Below are positions 16,480 to 25,258 of a stretch of 64,000 bases of DNA, in pieces. The position numbers and the translations under genes are program-made. The notes beneath the pieces were generated by a model. It did not search any database, was not told the DNA's origin, and was given only the letters and a program-made list of their open reading frames with translations. Source of the stretch: Streptomyces alboflavus. GTDB taxonomy: Bacteria > Actinomycetota > Actinomycetes > Streptomycetales > Streptomycetaceae. Position 1 is the stretch's first letter. Each line of letters begins with the position of its first letter. The DNA lies in the NCBI RefSeq assembly GCF_000716675.1, contig NZ_JNXT01000059.1, positions 75,295 through 139,294 of the forward strand, written 5' to 3'.

Positions 16480-17952
16480 TCAGCCGCCCCCGGGCCCCCC
16501 GCCCGGCTCCGCTCCGGGGCCCTGCTTCCGAACCGCCCCCGCCCCCTCCGGCGCCTGCCTCGGAATGCCCACCGTCACCTTCAGGCCGCGCGGTTCATGG
16601 CGTTCGTACGCCATCGTGCCGCCGCCCGCCGCGAGCAGGGCCCGCGAGATCGACAGGCCGAGGCCGGAGCCCTTGACGTTCTGGTGACGGTTGCTGCGCC
16701 AGAAGCGGTCGCCGATGCGGGACAGTTCGTCGTCGGCGAGGCCGGGGCCGCCGTCGGTGACGACGATGGTGGTCCTGGAGTCGGCGGCGGCGACCCGCAC
16801 CCGCACCTCCGCTCCCTCCGGTGTGAACTTCAGGGCGTTGTCGATCACCGCGTCCAGGGCGCTGGACAGGGCGATCGGGTCCGCCCAGCCGGTCGTCGCC
16901 GGGCACTCCCCGGCAAGACGCACGCCCCGCTCCTCGGCGAGCGGCCGCCAGGCGGCGACGCGCTCGGCCGCCAGCTCGCCGATGTCGGTGAGCTGGAGAT
17001 CCGCCGCCGCGTGTTCCGCGAGCGCCAGGTCGAGCAGGTCGTCGAGGACCTGCGCGAGGCGCTTGCCTTCGGTGCGCACCGAGGCGATCTCCTCGTTGCC
17101 CTCGGGCAGTTCGAGGGCCAGGAGCTCGATGCGGAGCAGCAGGGCGGACAGCGGGTTGCGCAGTTGGTGCGAGGCGTCGGCGACGAAGGCGCGCTGCTGC
17201 TCGAGGACGTCTTCGACGTTGTCCGCCATCTCGTTGAACGACCGGGCCAGGCGCCTTAGTTCCGGCGGACCGCCGGCGGCCGCGACGCGGGAGGCGAGGC
17301 GGCCGGTGGCGATGTCGTGGGTGGTGGCGTCCAGGACCCGCACCGGGCGCAGGACCCAGCCGGTGAGGCGCAGCGCGGCGCCGACCGCGAGGAGCATGGC
17401 GGCGGACTCGCCCGCGCCGATGAGCAGCCAGCCGTGCAGGGTCTTCGCGCGCATGCGCCCGGTGGGCGAGTCGGTGACGACGACGGCCACGACGTCGCCG
17501 TCGCGGATCACCGGTGAGGCGACGACGATCCGTCCGCCCTCGTTCCAGGGCCATACCTGGGGCGGGTTGTGGCTGCCGCGGGAGCGCAGGGCCTCTTCGA
17601 AGGCGTCGCTCACGTCCCCGCCGCCGGTGGGCAGGTACCAGTCGCCGGGGGCGTGCGCCATGGGGAAGCGGTCGCGGAAGAACACGCCCGCCTTGATGCC
17701 GTACACCTCGTGGTAGTAGTCGAGTTCCTTCTGCAGGGTCTCGCGTCGCTCGTCCTTGTCGCGCACCCGTGAGCCCGAGGGGCGCTGGGTGACGAACTGC
17801 GCGAGCGCGGCGAAGCGCGCCGTGTCGTCGATGCGGTCGACGACCACCTTCTGCTGCTGTGCCGACGCCACGCTGACCGCGAGCGGGAAGCCCAGGGCGA
17901 GCAGCACGCCCGCCATGAGGACGATGAGGAGCGGTAGGAGGCGGGCGCGCAC
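16480..17952 (-). CDS. gluK: Two-component sensor histidine kinase GluK
   Basis: A 490-residue sensor kinase. TM1 is at about 5-30, an extracytoplasmic sensor domain at about 31-170, TM2 at about 172-200, then HAMP, then HisKA with H262 in FVADASHQLRNPLSA. The ATPase domain has N-box VIDNALKFTPEG, G1 DGGPGLADDE and G2 GSGLGLSI. It starts with GTG 9 bp after its response regulator gene. Position beside gluABCD matches, from memory, the GluR-GluK system of S. coelicolor, which senses extracellular glutamate and controls gluABCD. A Gly/Pro-rich tail ends the protein. Confidence 0.85.
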   Translation of the reverse strand: MRARLLPLLIVLMAGVLLALGFPLAVSVASAQQQKVVVDRIDDTARFAALAQFVTQRPSGSRVRDKDERRETLQKELDYYHEVYGIKAGVFFRDRFPMAHAPGDWYLPTGGGDVSDAFEEALRSRGSHNPPQVWPWNEGGRIVVASPVIRDGDVVAVVVTDSPTGRMRAKTLHGWLLIGAGESAAMLLAVGAALRLTGWVLRPVRVLDATTHDIATGRLASRVAAAGGPPELRRLARSFNEMADNVEDVLEQQRAFVADASHQLRNPLSALLLRIELLALELPEGNEEIASVRTEGKRLAQVLDDLLDLALAEHAAADLQLTDIGELAAERVAAWRPLAEERGVRLAGECPATTGWADPIALSSALDAVIDNALKFTPEGAEVRVRVAAADSRTTIVVTDGGPGLADDELSRIGDRFWRSNRHQNVKGSGLGLSISRALLAAGGGTMAYERHEPRGLKVTVGIPRQAPEGAGAVRKQGPGAEPGGGPGGG

Positions 17953-17961
17953 CTGTGCCCG

Positions 17962-18651
17962 CTACGACGCCGGGGCGACGAGCCGGTAGCCGACTCCGCG
18001 CACGGTCTCGATCAGGGCGGGCATGTGCAGCTTGGCGCGCAGGGACGCCACGTGCACCTCCAGCGTGCGCCCCGTGCCCTCCCAGCTCGTGCGCCACACC
18101 TCGCTGATGATCTGCTCGCGCCGGAAGACGACTCCCGGGCGCTGGGCGAGCAGCGCGAGCAGGTCGAACTCCTTGCGGGTCAGCTGGACCACGTCGCCGT
18201 CCACGCTGACCTGCCGGGTGGGCAGTTCGATACGGACGCTGCCGAGCCGCAGCTCGGTGTCGGCGGACTTCTTCGCGGCACCGGCCGAGGGGCGGCGGAT
18301 GACGGCGTGGATGCGGGCGATGAGTTCCCCGGTGTCGTACGGCTTCACTACGTAGTCGTCGGCTCCGAGGTTGAGGCCGTGGATGCGGGAGCGGACGTCG
18401 GCACGGGCGGTGACCATGATGACGGGGATGGAGGTGCGCTTGCGGATCTTTCCGCAGACCTCGTAGCCGTCCTGGTCGGGCAGGCCGAGATCGAGGAGTA
18501 CGACTCCGAAGGGCGCCGCTTCGCCGGGCAGCAGGGCCTGTAGTGCCTCCTCCCCGCTGCGGGCGTGGGTGACGGCGAAGCCGTGCCGGGCCAGGACCGC
18601 GGACAGGGCGGCGGCCACGTGGTCGTCGTCCTCGACGAGCAGCAGTCTCAT
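17962..18651 (-). CDS. gluR: OmpR/PhoB-family response regulator GluR
   Basis: A 229-residue regulator: receiver domain (1-115) with the acidic pocket EDDD near residue 8, phosphoacceptor D54 in LLDLGLP and K in VVKPY, then a winged-helix DNA-binding domain (about 135-227; LTRKEFDLLALLAQRPG, GTGRTLEVHVASLRAKL, IETVRGVGYRL). I placed the start at ATG 18651, preceded by GGAGGGAG; upstream in-frame codons are not family-like. It is the first gene of the gluR-gluK pair and is divergent from gluA, so it probably acts on the shared 350-bp region. Confidence 0.87.
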   Translation of the reverse strand: MRLLLVEDDDHVAAALSAVLARHGFAVTHARSGEEALQALLPGEAAPFGVVLLDLGLPDQDGYEVCGKIRKRTSIPVIMVTARADVRSRIHGLNLGADDYVVKPYDTGELIARIHAVIRRPSAGAAKKSADTELRLGSVRIELPTRQVSVDGDVVQLTRKEFDLLALLAQRPGVVFRREQIISEVWRTSWEGTGRTLEVHVASLRAKLHMPALIETVRGVGYRLVAPAS

Positions 18652-19012
18652 GCGGTCTCCCTCCAGCCCATCGGCCCCCCACTCGTTCATCGGTCGTTCC
18701 GTTCCCGCTCACGCGGTCCCGCATGTGTGTTCGCGGCCGCCGGGCACGCGCGCGTGCGCGCGGATTTCAAGCGGCATACGGGCGCACGAAAGCACCCAAG
18801 GCATCCACGCCGATGGATAAGGACCGCGTCAAGGCCCTTAGGGTCACGGACACGTTCCGTTATGCACCCGGTACGCAGCCGGGGCGCCCTCTTCACACGG
18901 AGTGTCCGGTTGCGGCCGGATCGTTATGCTCAATTTCCCCTCAGATGTAATGACGCTGGTCGCACCGGGTTACTACTGTCCTCCCAACCCGAGGAGGATG
19001 GAGCAACAAGCC
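18652..19012. promoter_or_regulatory. Divergent gluR/gluA regulatory region
   Basis: A 361-bp gene-free stretch. It contains a 14-bp GC-only palindrome (GCACGCGCGCGTGC, 18744-18757), the motif CGTTATGC twice (near 18858 and at 18923), and TATGCT at 18925-18930 as a possible -10 for gluA with no clear -35. The GAGGAGGAT ribosome binding site of gluA is at 18991-18999. The paired CGTTATGC copies are candidates for a regulator site. Confidence 0.45.
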
Positions 19013-19765
19013 GTGACCGAAGTATCGGTGACCAAGGACGCCAAGCCCGCGGCGGACGACCTTGTCGTGCTGAAGGGTGTCAACAAGCACTTCGGCGCCC
19101 TGCACGTCCTCCAGGACATCGACCTGACCATCACCCGTGGTGAGGTCGTCGTCGTGATCGGTCCCTCCGGGTCGGGCAAGTCGACGCTGTGCCGCACCAT
19201 CAACCGCCTGGAGACCATCGATGCGGGAGCGATCTCGATCGACGGCAAGCCGCTGCCCCAGGAGGGCAAGGAACTGGCCCGGCTCCGCGCGGACGTGGGC
19301 ATGGTCTTCCAGTCCTTCAATCTCTTCGCGCACAAGACCGTGCTCGAGAACGTGATGCTGGGCCAGACCAAGGTGCGCAGGACGCCCAAGGCGGAGGCGG
19401 AGGAGAAGGCCCGCGCCCTGCTCGACCGGGTGGGTGTCGGCTCCCAGGCCGACAAGTACCCCGCGCAGCTCTCCGGCGGCCAGCAGCAACGCGTCGCGAT
19501 CGCCCGCGCGTTGGCGATGGGACCCAAGGTGATGCTCTTCGACGAGCCGACCTCGGCCCTCGACCCGGAGATGATCAATGAGGTCCTCGAGGTCATGCAG
19601 CAGCTCGCCCGGGACGGCATGCCACCTTCGATGCCAGGACGCACCACAGCGTCTCCCTCAACCTCCGCCGAAACAAAGGATGTCCACCATGAAGGTTCGC
19701 AAGTCCGCCGCCGCGGCGGCGGTGATCGCCGCTCTCGCCCTGACCGCCACCGCCTGCGGCGGTGA
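19013..19765 (+). pseudogene. gluA: Glutamate ABC transporter ATPase GluA, 3' end deleted
   Basis: ATP-binding subunit for glutamate import. The first 205 or so residues are normal: Walker [11 protein letters not shown]-loop VFQSFN, signature [15 protein letters not shown], Walker [15 protein letters not shown]. After QQLARDGM at 19621 the sequence leaves the family: the H-loop (VVTHEM in homologs) and the remaining 35-50 residues are missing. The frame then runs through the gluA-gluB spacer and 77 bp into gluB, ending in arginine-rich residues unlike any ABC protein. The catalytic H-loop histidine is lost, so ATP hydrolysis should fail. GTG at 19013 is the likely start; an ATG at 18998 sits too close to AGGAGG. 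Real deletion or assembly collapse are both possible. Confidence 0.8.
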
Positions 19766-20609
19766 CTCCGGGACCGCCGGTGACAAGCCGAAGGGCGGCG
19801 CCGGTGGCAAGGACCAGCCGAAGCTGCCCACGTACACGGTCGCCAAGGACGTCAAGATCGACTCGCCGACCCTGAAGAAGGCGCAGAAGGACGGCGAGAT
19901 CGTCTTCGGCGCCAAGAACGACCAGCCGTTCCTCGGCTTCGAGGACACCGACGGCAAGCGCTCCGGCTTCGACATCGAGATCGCCAAGATGGTGGCGGCC
20001 GACCTCGGCTTCCCCGCGAACAAGGTCAAGTTCGAGACGATCGACTCGAACGTGCGTGAGACGGCCATCTCCAAGGGCCAGGTCGACCTCTACGTAGGCA
20101 CGTACACGATCAACGACGAGCGCAAGAAGCAGGTCGGGTTCGCCGGACCGTACTTCATGGCCGGTGCCGACCTGCTCGTCCGCAAGGACGACAAGGCCAT
20201 CACGGGTCCGAAGTCCGTCAAGGGCAAGACGGTCTGCTCCATCAAGGGCTCGACTCCGCTGCAGGAGATCAAGAAGTCCAAGTACGGCGCCAAGACCGTC
20301 GAGCTGTCCAAGTACTCCGAGTGCGTTCAGCAGCTCCTGAACAAGGAGGTCGACGCCGTCACCACCGACGACGCGATCCTCAAGGGCTACGCCGCCCAGC
20401 GCCCGGAGAAGCTGAAGGTCGTCGGCGACCCCTTCACCAAGGAGCCGTACGGCGTCGGCATGAACAAGGACGACAAGGCCCTGCGGGACGCCGTCGCCGA
20501 CGCCCTCGAGGCGCACCAGAAGAACGGTGACTACAAGAAGGCGTACGACGCGACCCTCGGCCTGTCCGGCTCCCCGTACCAGGAGCCCCCGGCCCTCGAG
20601 CGCTACTGA
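19689..20609 (+). CDS. gluB: Glutamate ABC transporter substrate-binding lipoprotein GluB
   Basis: A 306-residue extracellular binding protein anchored as a lipoprotein. The signal peptide ([12 protein letters not shown]...) ends in the lipobox LTATAC, with the cysteine at residue 23. The SBP_bac_3 fold is clear: [39 protein letters not shown] block, [14 protein letters not shown] and [12 protein letters not shown]. Ribosome binding site AAAGGA precedes the ATG. It begins 60-70 bp after the point where gluA is broken, so the deletion ends just short of its translation signals. A strong hairpin downstream may protect its message and lower gluCD expression. Confidence 0.94.
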   Translation: MKVRKSAAAAAVIAALALTATACGGDSGTAGDKPKGGAGGKDQPKLPTYTVAKDVKIDSPTLKKAQKDGEIVFGAKNDQPFLGFEDTDGKRSGFDIEIAKMVAADLGFPANKVKFETIDSNVRETAISKGQVDLYVGTYTINDERKKQVGFAGPYFMAGADLLVRKDDKAITGPKSVKGKTVCSIKGSTPLQEIKKSKYGAKTVELSKYSECVQQLLNKEVDAVTTDDAILKGYAAQRPEKLKVVGDPFTKEPYGVGMNKDDKALRDAVADALEAHQKNGDYKKAYDATLGLSGSPYQEPPALERY

Positions 20610-20640
20610 CATCTCCGTTCGATCCACCGGCACTGAGCGT

Positions 20641-20679
20641 CGCGCCCTGTGGGTGCCGTCACGGCACGCGCAGGGCGCG
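20641..20679 (+). terminator. Intercistronic hairpin gluB-gluC
   Basis: A perfect 9-bp stem, CGCGCCCTG (20641-20649) with CAGGGCGCG (20671-20679), with further inner pairing (GGTGCC/GGCAC). It lies in the 109-bp gap between gluB and gluC. Such hairpins after binding-protein genes usually give partial termination or 3' protection, so the binding protein is made in excess. Confidence 0.65.
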
Positions 20680-20718
20680 GCAGCTCCGCCCGACAGCAGC
20701 CGCCGCTAGGACATCTCC

Positions 20719-21366
20719 GTGAATGTTTTGCTCGATCATCTCCCGGAATTCCGGGAGGGGTTCATAGGAACCATCCTGCTGACCCTGGCCAGCGGAGCCC
20801 TGGCGATGGTGCTGGGGATCGTGATCGCCGGGTTCCGCGTGTCCCCCGTGCCCCCGCTGCGCTTCTTCGGCGCGGCCTGGGTCACGCTCTTCCGGAACAC
20901 CCCGCTCACGGTGCTCTTCCTCGTGGCGTGGTTCGTCGTTCCCGTGATCTTCATGCCGGGTCTCAGCCCCTGGACCAAGGCGCTGTTGGCACTCGGCTTC
21001 TACACCTCGGCGTTCGTCTGCGAGGCCATCAGGTCCGGCATCAACACGGTGCCCCTGGGCCAGGCCGAGGCCGCCCGCTCCATCGGCATGACGTTCTTCC
21101 AGACCCTGCGTCTGATCGTCCTGCCGCAGGCCACCCGCACGGTGATCCCTCCGCTCAGCTCGATCTTCATCGCCCTGACGAAGAACTCCGCCATCGCGGG
21201 CGCGTTCAGCGTGACGGAGCTGTTCGGCGTGCAGAAGCTGCTCAGCGACAAGGGCTTCGACATCGCCTGGATCTTCCTCTGGGTGGCCATCGGCTACCTG
21301 ATCATCACCTTCACCATCAGCGGTCTCTTCCGGCTGCTTGAGCGCCGCTTGGGGGTCGCGCGATGA
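20719..21366 (+). CDS. gluC: Glutamate ABC transporter permease GluC
   Basis: A 215-residue membrane permease of the HisM/GlnP type with about five TM helices. The EAA loop that contacts the ATPase is at about 105-125 (EAIRSGINTVPLGQAEAARS), and LFRNTPLTVLFLVAW is a typical N-terminal motif. The GTG start at 20719 follows a weak purine stretch. It overlaps gluD by 4 bp (ATGA), so the two permeases are made together. It should pair with GluA, whose gene is damaged here. Confidence 0.93.
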   Translation: MNVLLDHLPEFREGFIGTILLTLASGALAMVLGIVIAGFRVSPVPPLRFFGAAWVTLFRNTPLTVLFLVAWFVVPVIFMPGLSPWTKALLALGFYTSAFVCEAIRSGINTVPLGQAEAARSIGMTFFQTLRLIVLPQATRTVIPPLSSIFIALTKNSAIAGAFSVTELFGVQKLLSDKGFDIAWIFLWVAIGYLIITFTISGLFRLLERRLGVAR

Positions 21367-22460
21367 GTGCGAGCGTCCTGTACGACGCGCCGGGACCGAA
21401 GGCCCGTCTGCGCAACCGGATCTACACGGTCATCGGCTCGCTCGCCGTGCTCGGCCTGATCGTCTTCGCGATCTTCCGACTGCACGACAAGGGCCAGCTG
21501 GAGCCCGAGGTCTGGGACATCTTCAACAACGCGGGCGTGCGGAACAAGATCCGCGACGGCCTCCTGAGCACCCTCAAGGTGTTCGCCCTCGCGGGAGTCC
21601 TCTCGCTCGCCCTCGGCCTGCTGCTCTCCGTCGGCCGGCTCTCGGACCACCGGGCGATCCGCTGGTTCGCCACGGGCTTCATCGAGCTGTTCCGCGCCGT
21701 CCCGCTGCTGATCACCATCTACGCGCTGTGGGTGCTGATCCTCACGTACCAGAAGGACCTGGGCGTGATCGGCGAGAACGCCTCCTTCTGGGCCCTGGTC
21801 ATCGGCCTCACCGTGTACAACGGCTGCGTCCAGGCCGAGGTGTTCCGCGCGGGCGTCAACGCCGTGCCCCGCGGTCAGGTCGAGGCCGGGTACGCGCTCG
21901 GCCTGCGCAAGTCGCAGGTCATGATCACCCTGCAGATGCCCCAGGCGATCCGCGCGATGCTGCCGACGGTCATCAGCCAGCTGGTGGTGACGCTGAAGGA
22001 CACGTCCCTCGGCTACATCATCACGTACGACGAACTGCTCTTCGCCGCCCGCACGATGGCGAACAACATCATCGTCAACGGCGAGAACCCGATCACCCCC
22101 GTGGTCATCGTCGTCGGCGCCATCTACATCGTGATGTGTCTGGCCCTCTCGTCCCTCGCCACGTGGATCGAGCGGCGCGGCAGCAGGGCGAAGACGGGCA
22201 TCAGGGTGGCGGCCGCCGCGGAGCCCGCCGAGGCCCCGCAGGTGCTCGACAAGCCCGTGTCCCCCGTCGTCCCGCCGACGGCGGACAGCGTGACCGTGGC
22301 GGAGGACGCGGCCTCTACGGAGAGGGCGGTCTCTACGGGGGACGCGTCCTCTACGGAGGGAGCGACTTCCACGGACGGTACGGCTGACGGTACGGCCCCG
22401 ACCGACGGCGGTGCTGCCGAGCCGCCGGAGGACACCCCGCCTCCGGACCTCAAGAAGTAG
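21363..22460 (+). CDS. gluD: Glutamate ABC transporter permease GluD, long C-terminal tail
   Basis: A 365-residue permease of the same family as GluC. TM helices fill residues 20-285, with the EAA loop at about 155-178 (AEVFRAGVNAVPRGQVEAGY). Beyond residue 285 is a disordered, acidic Ser/Thr/Pro tail of about 80 residues built from loose repeats (TERAVSTGDASSTEGATST), longer than in most family members. It is ATGA-coupled to gluC and last in the operon, followed by a 10-bp-stem terminator. Confidence 0.93.
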   Translation: MSASVLYDAPGPKARLRNRIYTVIGSLAVLGLIVFAIFRLHDKGQLEPEVWDIFNNAGVRNKIRDGLLSTLKVFALAGVLSLALGLLLSVGRLSDHRAIRWFATGFIELFRAVPLLITIYALWVLILTYQKDLGVIGENASFWALVIGLTVYNGCVQAEVFRAGVNAVPRGQVEAGYALGLRKSQVMITLQMPQAIRAMLPTVISQLVVTLKDTSLGYIITYDELLFAARTMANNIIVNGENPITPVVIVVGAIYIVMCLALSSLATWIERRGSRAKTGIRVAAAAEPAEAPQVLDKPVSPVVPPTADSVTVAEDAASTERAVSTGDASSTEGATSTDGTADGTAPTDGGAAEPPEDTPPPDLKK

Positions 22461-22483
22461 CGTTCGCGCACGCACACCGCGAT

Positions 22484-22507
22484 GGCCCGCCGGAACACCG
22501 GCGGGCC
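22484..22507 (+). terminator. Terminator of the gluABCD operon
   Basis: A perfect 10-bp stem (GGCCCGCCGG and its complement) with an AACA loop, 23 bp after the gluD stop. Confidence 0.85.
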
Positions 22508-22682
22508 GTCGCCGTTCCGGTGCGCCGCCCAGTCTCCCGACGGGGTACGCCCCGAGCGTCCGCTTGACGGGGTGCCATGCAGTCTGTTGCATACGTTCTG
22601 TGATCGTGCACCGGGCTCCAACTGCCATTTCCTGTACGTACGTCCAGCGCCCCCGGACCGTCCTGGCAGGAGGCCGCGCGCC

Positions 22683-24473
22683 GTGGACCCGGTGATCGTC
22701 GTCGGCGCGGGTCCCGTCGGCCTCACCCTCGCCCTGGCCCTCGCACGTCACTCAGTTCCCACCGTGGTCCTCGACGAAGGACCCGGCAAGGACGAGCAGC
22801 GCCCCGCGCGGACCGCTGTCCTGCGCGAGGACACCACGGCGCTCGTCGAACGGCTCACCGGGCACTCCTTCGGCGACGCGGAGACCGGCGCGCGCTGGAC
22901 CGGATGGCGTTCGATGCGCCGCAAGCAGGTGATGCGCGAGCTCACGTTCAGTGACGAGCTGCCTTCTCCGCTGCACGTCCCGCAGCACGAGCTGACCGGC
23001 GCGCTGCGCGCCGCCATCGCCGACGAACGCCTCGTCAAGGTCGCCGTGGAGAGCAAGCTCGACGCCCTGGAGCAGGACGCCTCCGGGCTCACCGCCCACA
23101 CGCGCGGCCTCAAGGACACCTGGTGGCGTGGCAGTTATCTGGTGGGGTGCGACGGGCCCCGCTCGACGGTGCGCAAGCTGCTCGACGTCCGCTTCCCGGG
23201 GCGCACGGCGGTGGAGCGGCACGCGGTCGCCGCGCTGCGCACGGAACTTCCGTGGCCCGGCCAGGCGTTGTTGCATCGGAGCCCTCCTTGGCGCGGTGGC
23301 GGTGCCGAGGTGACGGGACGTCCGCTGGCCGACGGCGCGTGGCGGATCGACTGGCTCCTGCCGCCGCGCGGCGAGCTGGTGACACCCGACGTCCTCGTGA
23401 CCCGCATCCGCGAGACGCTCGCCGGCTGGTCCGGCGGCGCCACACCGGCGTACGAACTGCTCGACACCGGCGTCCACACCGTCCACCACCGCCTCGCCCG
23501 CCGGTGGCGGGTCGGCCGTGCCTTCCTGGCCGGGGACGCCGCGCACCTCCTCGGCGCGCTCGGCACCCACGGCCTGGACGAGGGCCTGCGCGACGCGGAC
23601 AACCTCGCCTGGAAGCTGGCCCTCGCCTGGCACCACGGCCCGCGCGAGGTCCTGCTCGACAGCTATCAGGCCGAGCGCCGCGGCGCCGTCTCCGGCCGGC
23701 TGCGCGCCGCCGACCAGGCGCTGCCCGCGCTGCGCGGCGGCAAGGGCCTGCGGGCGTATGTCCCAGGGACCGCGCGCGGGCAGGACGCCCTGCTCATGGA
23801 CGGCCACGTGGGCAACGGACAGCTGGGCGGCCCCGGCAGGTACGCCGACTCGCCGCTGGCCCCGGAGAGTTCGGACTCCGTCGTGGCGGTGGACACGGAA
23901 CCGGGCAGTCCGGTCACCGATGTGGGCGTGACCGCGCCCGACGGCACCTTCGTCCGGCTGCGGGACCGGCTCGGCCGCGGCCATCTGCTCGTCGTCCTTG
24001 TGGCGCCGGGCACCGTCGTGTGGGAGCGGCGGCACTGGGTGACGGCCGGGATCATGCCCCGGCTCGCCGCCGCGGTCACCGCGCTCCCCCACCCCGCCGA
24101 ACTCCTCGTCGCGGAGGCCTACCCGGGCGCCGCGGCGCACAGCGTCCTTCTCGTACGCCCCGACGGCCATCTGGTCACCGCGCTCAGCGGGGTGCGTCCG
24201 GCGGAGCTGTACGCGGCGGCCGAGGCGGCGCTGGGTGAAGGGGCGGGGAAGGGGGGTGCGGGCGGGAGCGGTGCGGATTCCCGCTCCGGTTCGGGTCCCG
24301 GTTCCGGTCCCGGCGAGGCGTCCGGCGCCTCGCCCGAGCACATGTCCGACTCCGAATCGGGCGCGCCCGCCCGGGCCCCGTCCAACACCCCGTCCAACGC
24401 CCCCTCCAACGCCCCCTCCAACGCTCCGACCAGCGGAAAGCGCGGCCCCAAGAAGTCCGGTGGTTCATCCTGA
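22683..24473 (+). CDS. FAD-dependent monooxygenase (aromatic hydroxylase family)
   Basis: A 596-residue flavoprotein of the class A hydroxylase type. The N-terminal FAD-binding motif is VIVVGAGPVGLTLALALAR; the DG motif is GCDGPRSTVRKLL (about 155-167) and the GD motif is AFLAGDAAHLLGALGTHGLD (about 280-300). A thioredoxin-like C-terminal domain follows (about 420-520), as in phenol hydroxylase relatives. The usual PxGGxGMN segment after GD is changed to GALGTHGLD. The tail is a disordered stretch with four PSNA/T repeats and a basic end. The GTG start at 22683 follows AGGAGG. The substrate is unknown, and the gene stands apart from any pathway cluster. Confidence 0.85.
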   Translation: MDPVIVVGAGPVGLTLALALARHSVPTVVLDEGPGKDEQRPARTAVLREDTTALVERLTGHSFGDAETGARWTGWRSMRRKQVMRELTFSDELPSPLHVPQHELTGALRAAIADERLVKVAVESKLDALEQDASGLTAHTRGLKDTWWRGSYLVGCDGPRSTVRKLLDVRFPGRTAVERHAVAALRTELPWPGQALLHRSPPWRGGGAEVTGRPLADGAWRIDWLLPPRGELVTPDVLVTRIRETLAGWSGGATPAYELLDTGVHTVHHRLARRWRVGRAFLAGDAAHLLGALGTHGLDEGLRDADNLAWKLALAWHHGPREVLLDSYQAERRGAVSGRLRAADQALPALRGGKGLRAYVPGTARGQDALLMDGHVGNGQLGGPGRYADSPLAPESSDSVVAVDTEPGSPVTDVGVTAPDGTFVRLRDRLGRGHLLVVLVAPGTVVWERRHWVTAGIMPRLAAAVTALPHPAELLVAEAYPGAAAHSVLLVRPDGHLVTALSGVRPAELYAAAEAALGEGAGKGGAGGSGADSRSGSGPGSGPGEASGASPEHMSDSESGAPARAPSNTPSNAPSNAPSNAPTSGKRGPKKSGGSS

Positions 24474-24504
24474 GATCACCGACCGACCGGATGCTGAACA
24501 TGAG

Positions 24505-24540
24505 TTGACCGTCTCCCGGCCGCATGGTCTACTCCGGACC
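24505..24540 (+). promoter_or_regulatory. Promoter of the leader peptide-CDO-rhodanese operon
   Basis: TTGACC (24505-24510), a 19-bp spacer and TACTCC (24530-24535). The ATG of the longer leader peptide begins at 24541, so transcription could start at or very near it. Confidence 0.55.
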
Positions 24541-24627
24541 ATGACCGACACCGCTGTTCGCCTGTGGCGGAGGGTCCATATGGACCTCGTCCGCTATGCG
24601 GGCTGCGTGTGTCGGCCGTCCTGCTGA
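24541..24627 (+). CDS. Cysteine-rich leader peptide upstream of cysteine dioxygenase
   Basis: A 28-residue frame ends in the pattern HMDLVRYAGCVCRPSC and a stop. A shorter start, the ATG at 24580 giving 15 residues, is preceded by GGAGG at good spacing and may be the translated form. Peptides of this type (basic residues, DL-R, then AGCxC) precede sulfur-metabolism genes in many actinomycetes and are annotated as putative leader peptides (from memory). Three cysteine codons in the last seven suggest that ribosome pausing at low Cys-tRNA reports cysteine supply to the downstream cysteine dioxygenase gene (inference). The gap to that gene is 70 bp. Confidence 0.7.
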   Translation: MTDTAVRLWRRVHMDLVRYAGCVCRPSC

Positions 24628-24697
24628 ATTCGCCATTCCCCTTTCCGCGCATGCCGTACGTCGGCGTGCGCTTCCGCGAACTCACTGGACGGCCCCC

Positions 24698-25258
24698 ATG
24701 TCTGCCTCCGTACCGGCCTCTGCTCCCGTACCCGCCGCGCTGCCCACGCCCGCCCGGCCGACGGCGAAGCCCACCTCGGCCGAGCTCCTCGACTTCGTGC
24801 GCCGCGCCGCGGCCGACACCGACCTCATCGCCTCGCTGCCCCTGGACGCGGAGGGCCGCACCTGGGTCCGCCTCGAAGGCCCCCAGGGAAGTGAGGCCTG
24901 GCTGATCGGCTGGCCGCCCGGCACCGGCACCGGCTGGCACGACCACGCCGAGTCGGTGGGCGCGTTCACCACCGCCGCGGGCACCCTCAAGGAGAACTCG
25001 CTCGCCGCCCGCCTGCCCACCGACGGCTGGAAGACCCTGGAACTCGCCGAGAGCGTCGACCGCGAACGCCGCCTCGCCACCGGACAGGGCCGGGCCTTCG
25101 GCCGCAACCACGTGCACGAGGTGCTCAACGAGTCCACGGACCAGCACGCCATCTCCGTGCACGCCTACTACCCCCCGCTCCCGCAGATCCGCCGCTACAG
25201 CCGTACCGGCGCCGTGCTGCGCCTGGAGCACGTCGAGCGCCCGGAGGACTGGCAGTGA
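24698..25258 (+). CDS. Cysteine dioxygenase type I
   Basis: Oxidises L-cysteine to cysteine sulfinate, using a mononuclear non-haem iron. The 186-residue protein is a cupin (PF05995 type) with the iron ligands in GWHDHAESVGAF (two histidines) and GRNHVHEVLN (third histidine), followed by AISVHAYYPPL with the conserved tyrosine. The disordered first 35 residues are Ala/Pro-rich. The ATG at 24698 is the first sensible start. The gene is preceded by a cysteine-rich leader peptide and overlaps a rhodanese gene by 4 bp, making a cysteine-catabolism operon. Confidence 0.92.
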   Translation: MSASVPASAPVPAALPTPARPTAKPTSAELLDFVRRAAADTDLIASLPLDAEGRTWVRLEGPQGSEAWLIGWPPGTGTGWHDHAESVGAFTTAAGTLKENSLAARLPTDGWKTLELAESVDRERRLATGQGRAFGRNHVHEVLNESTDQHAISVHAYYPPLPQIRRYSRTGAVLRLEHVERPEDWQ

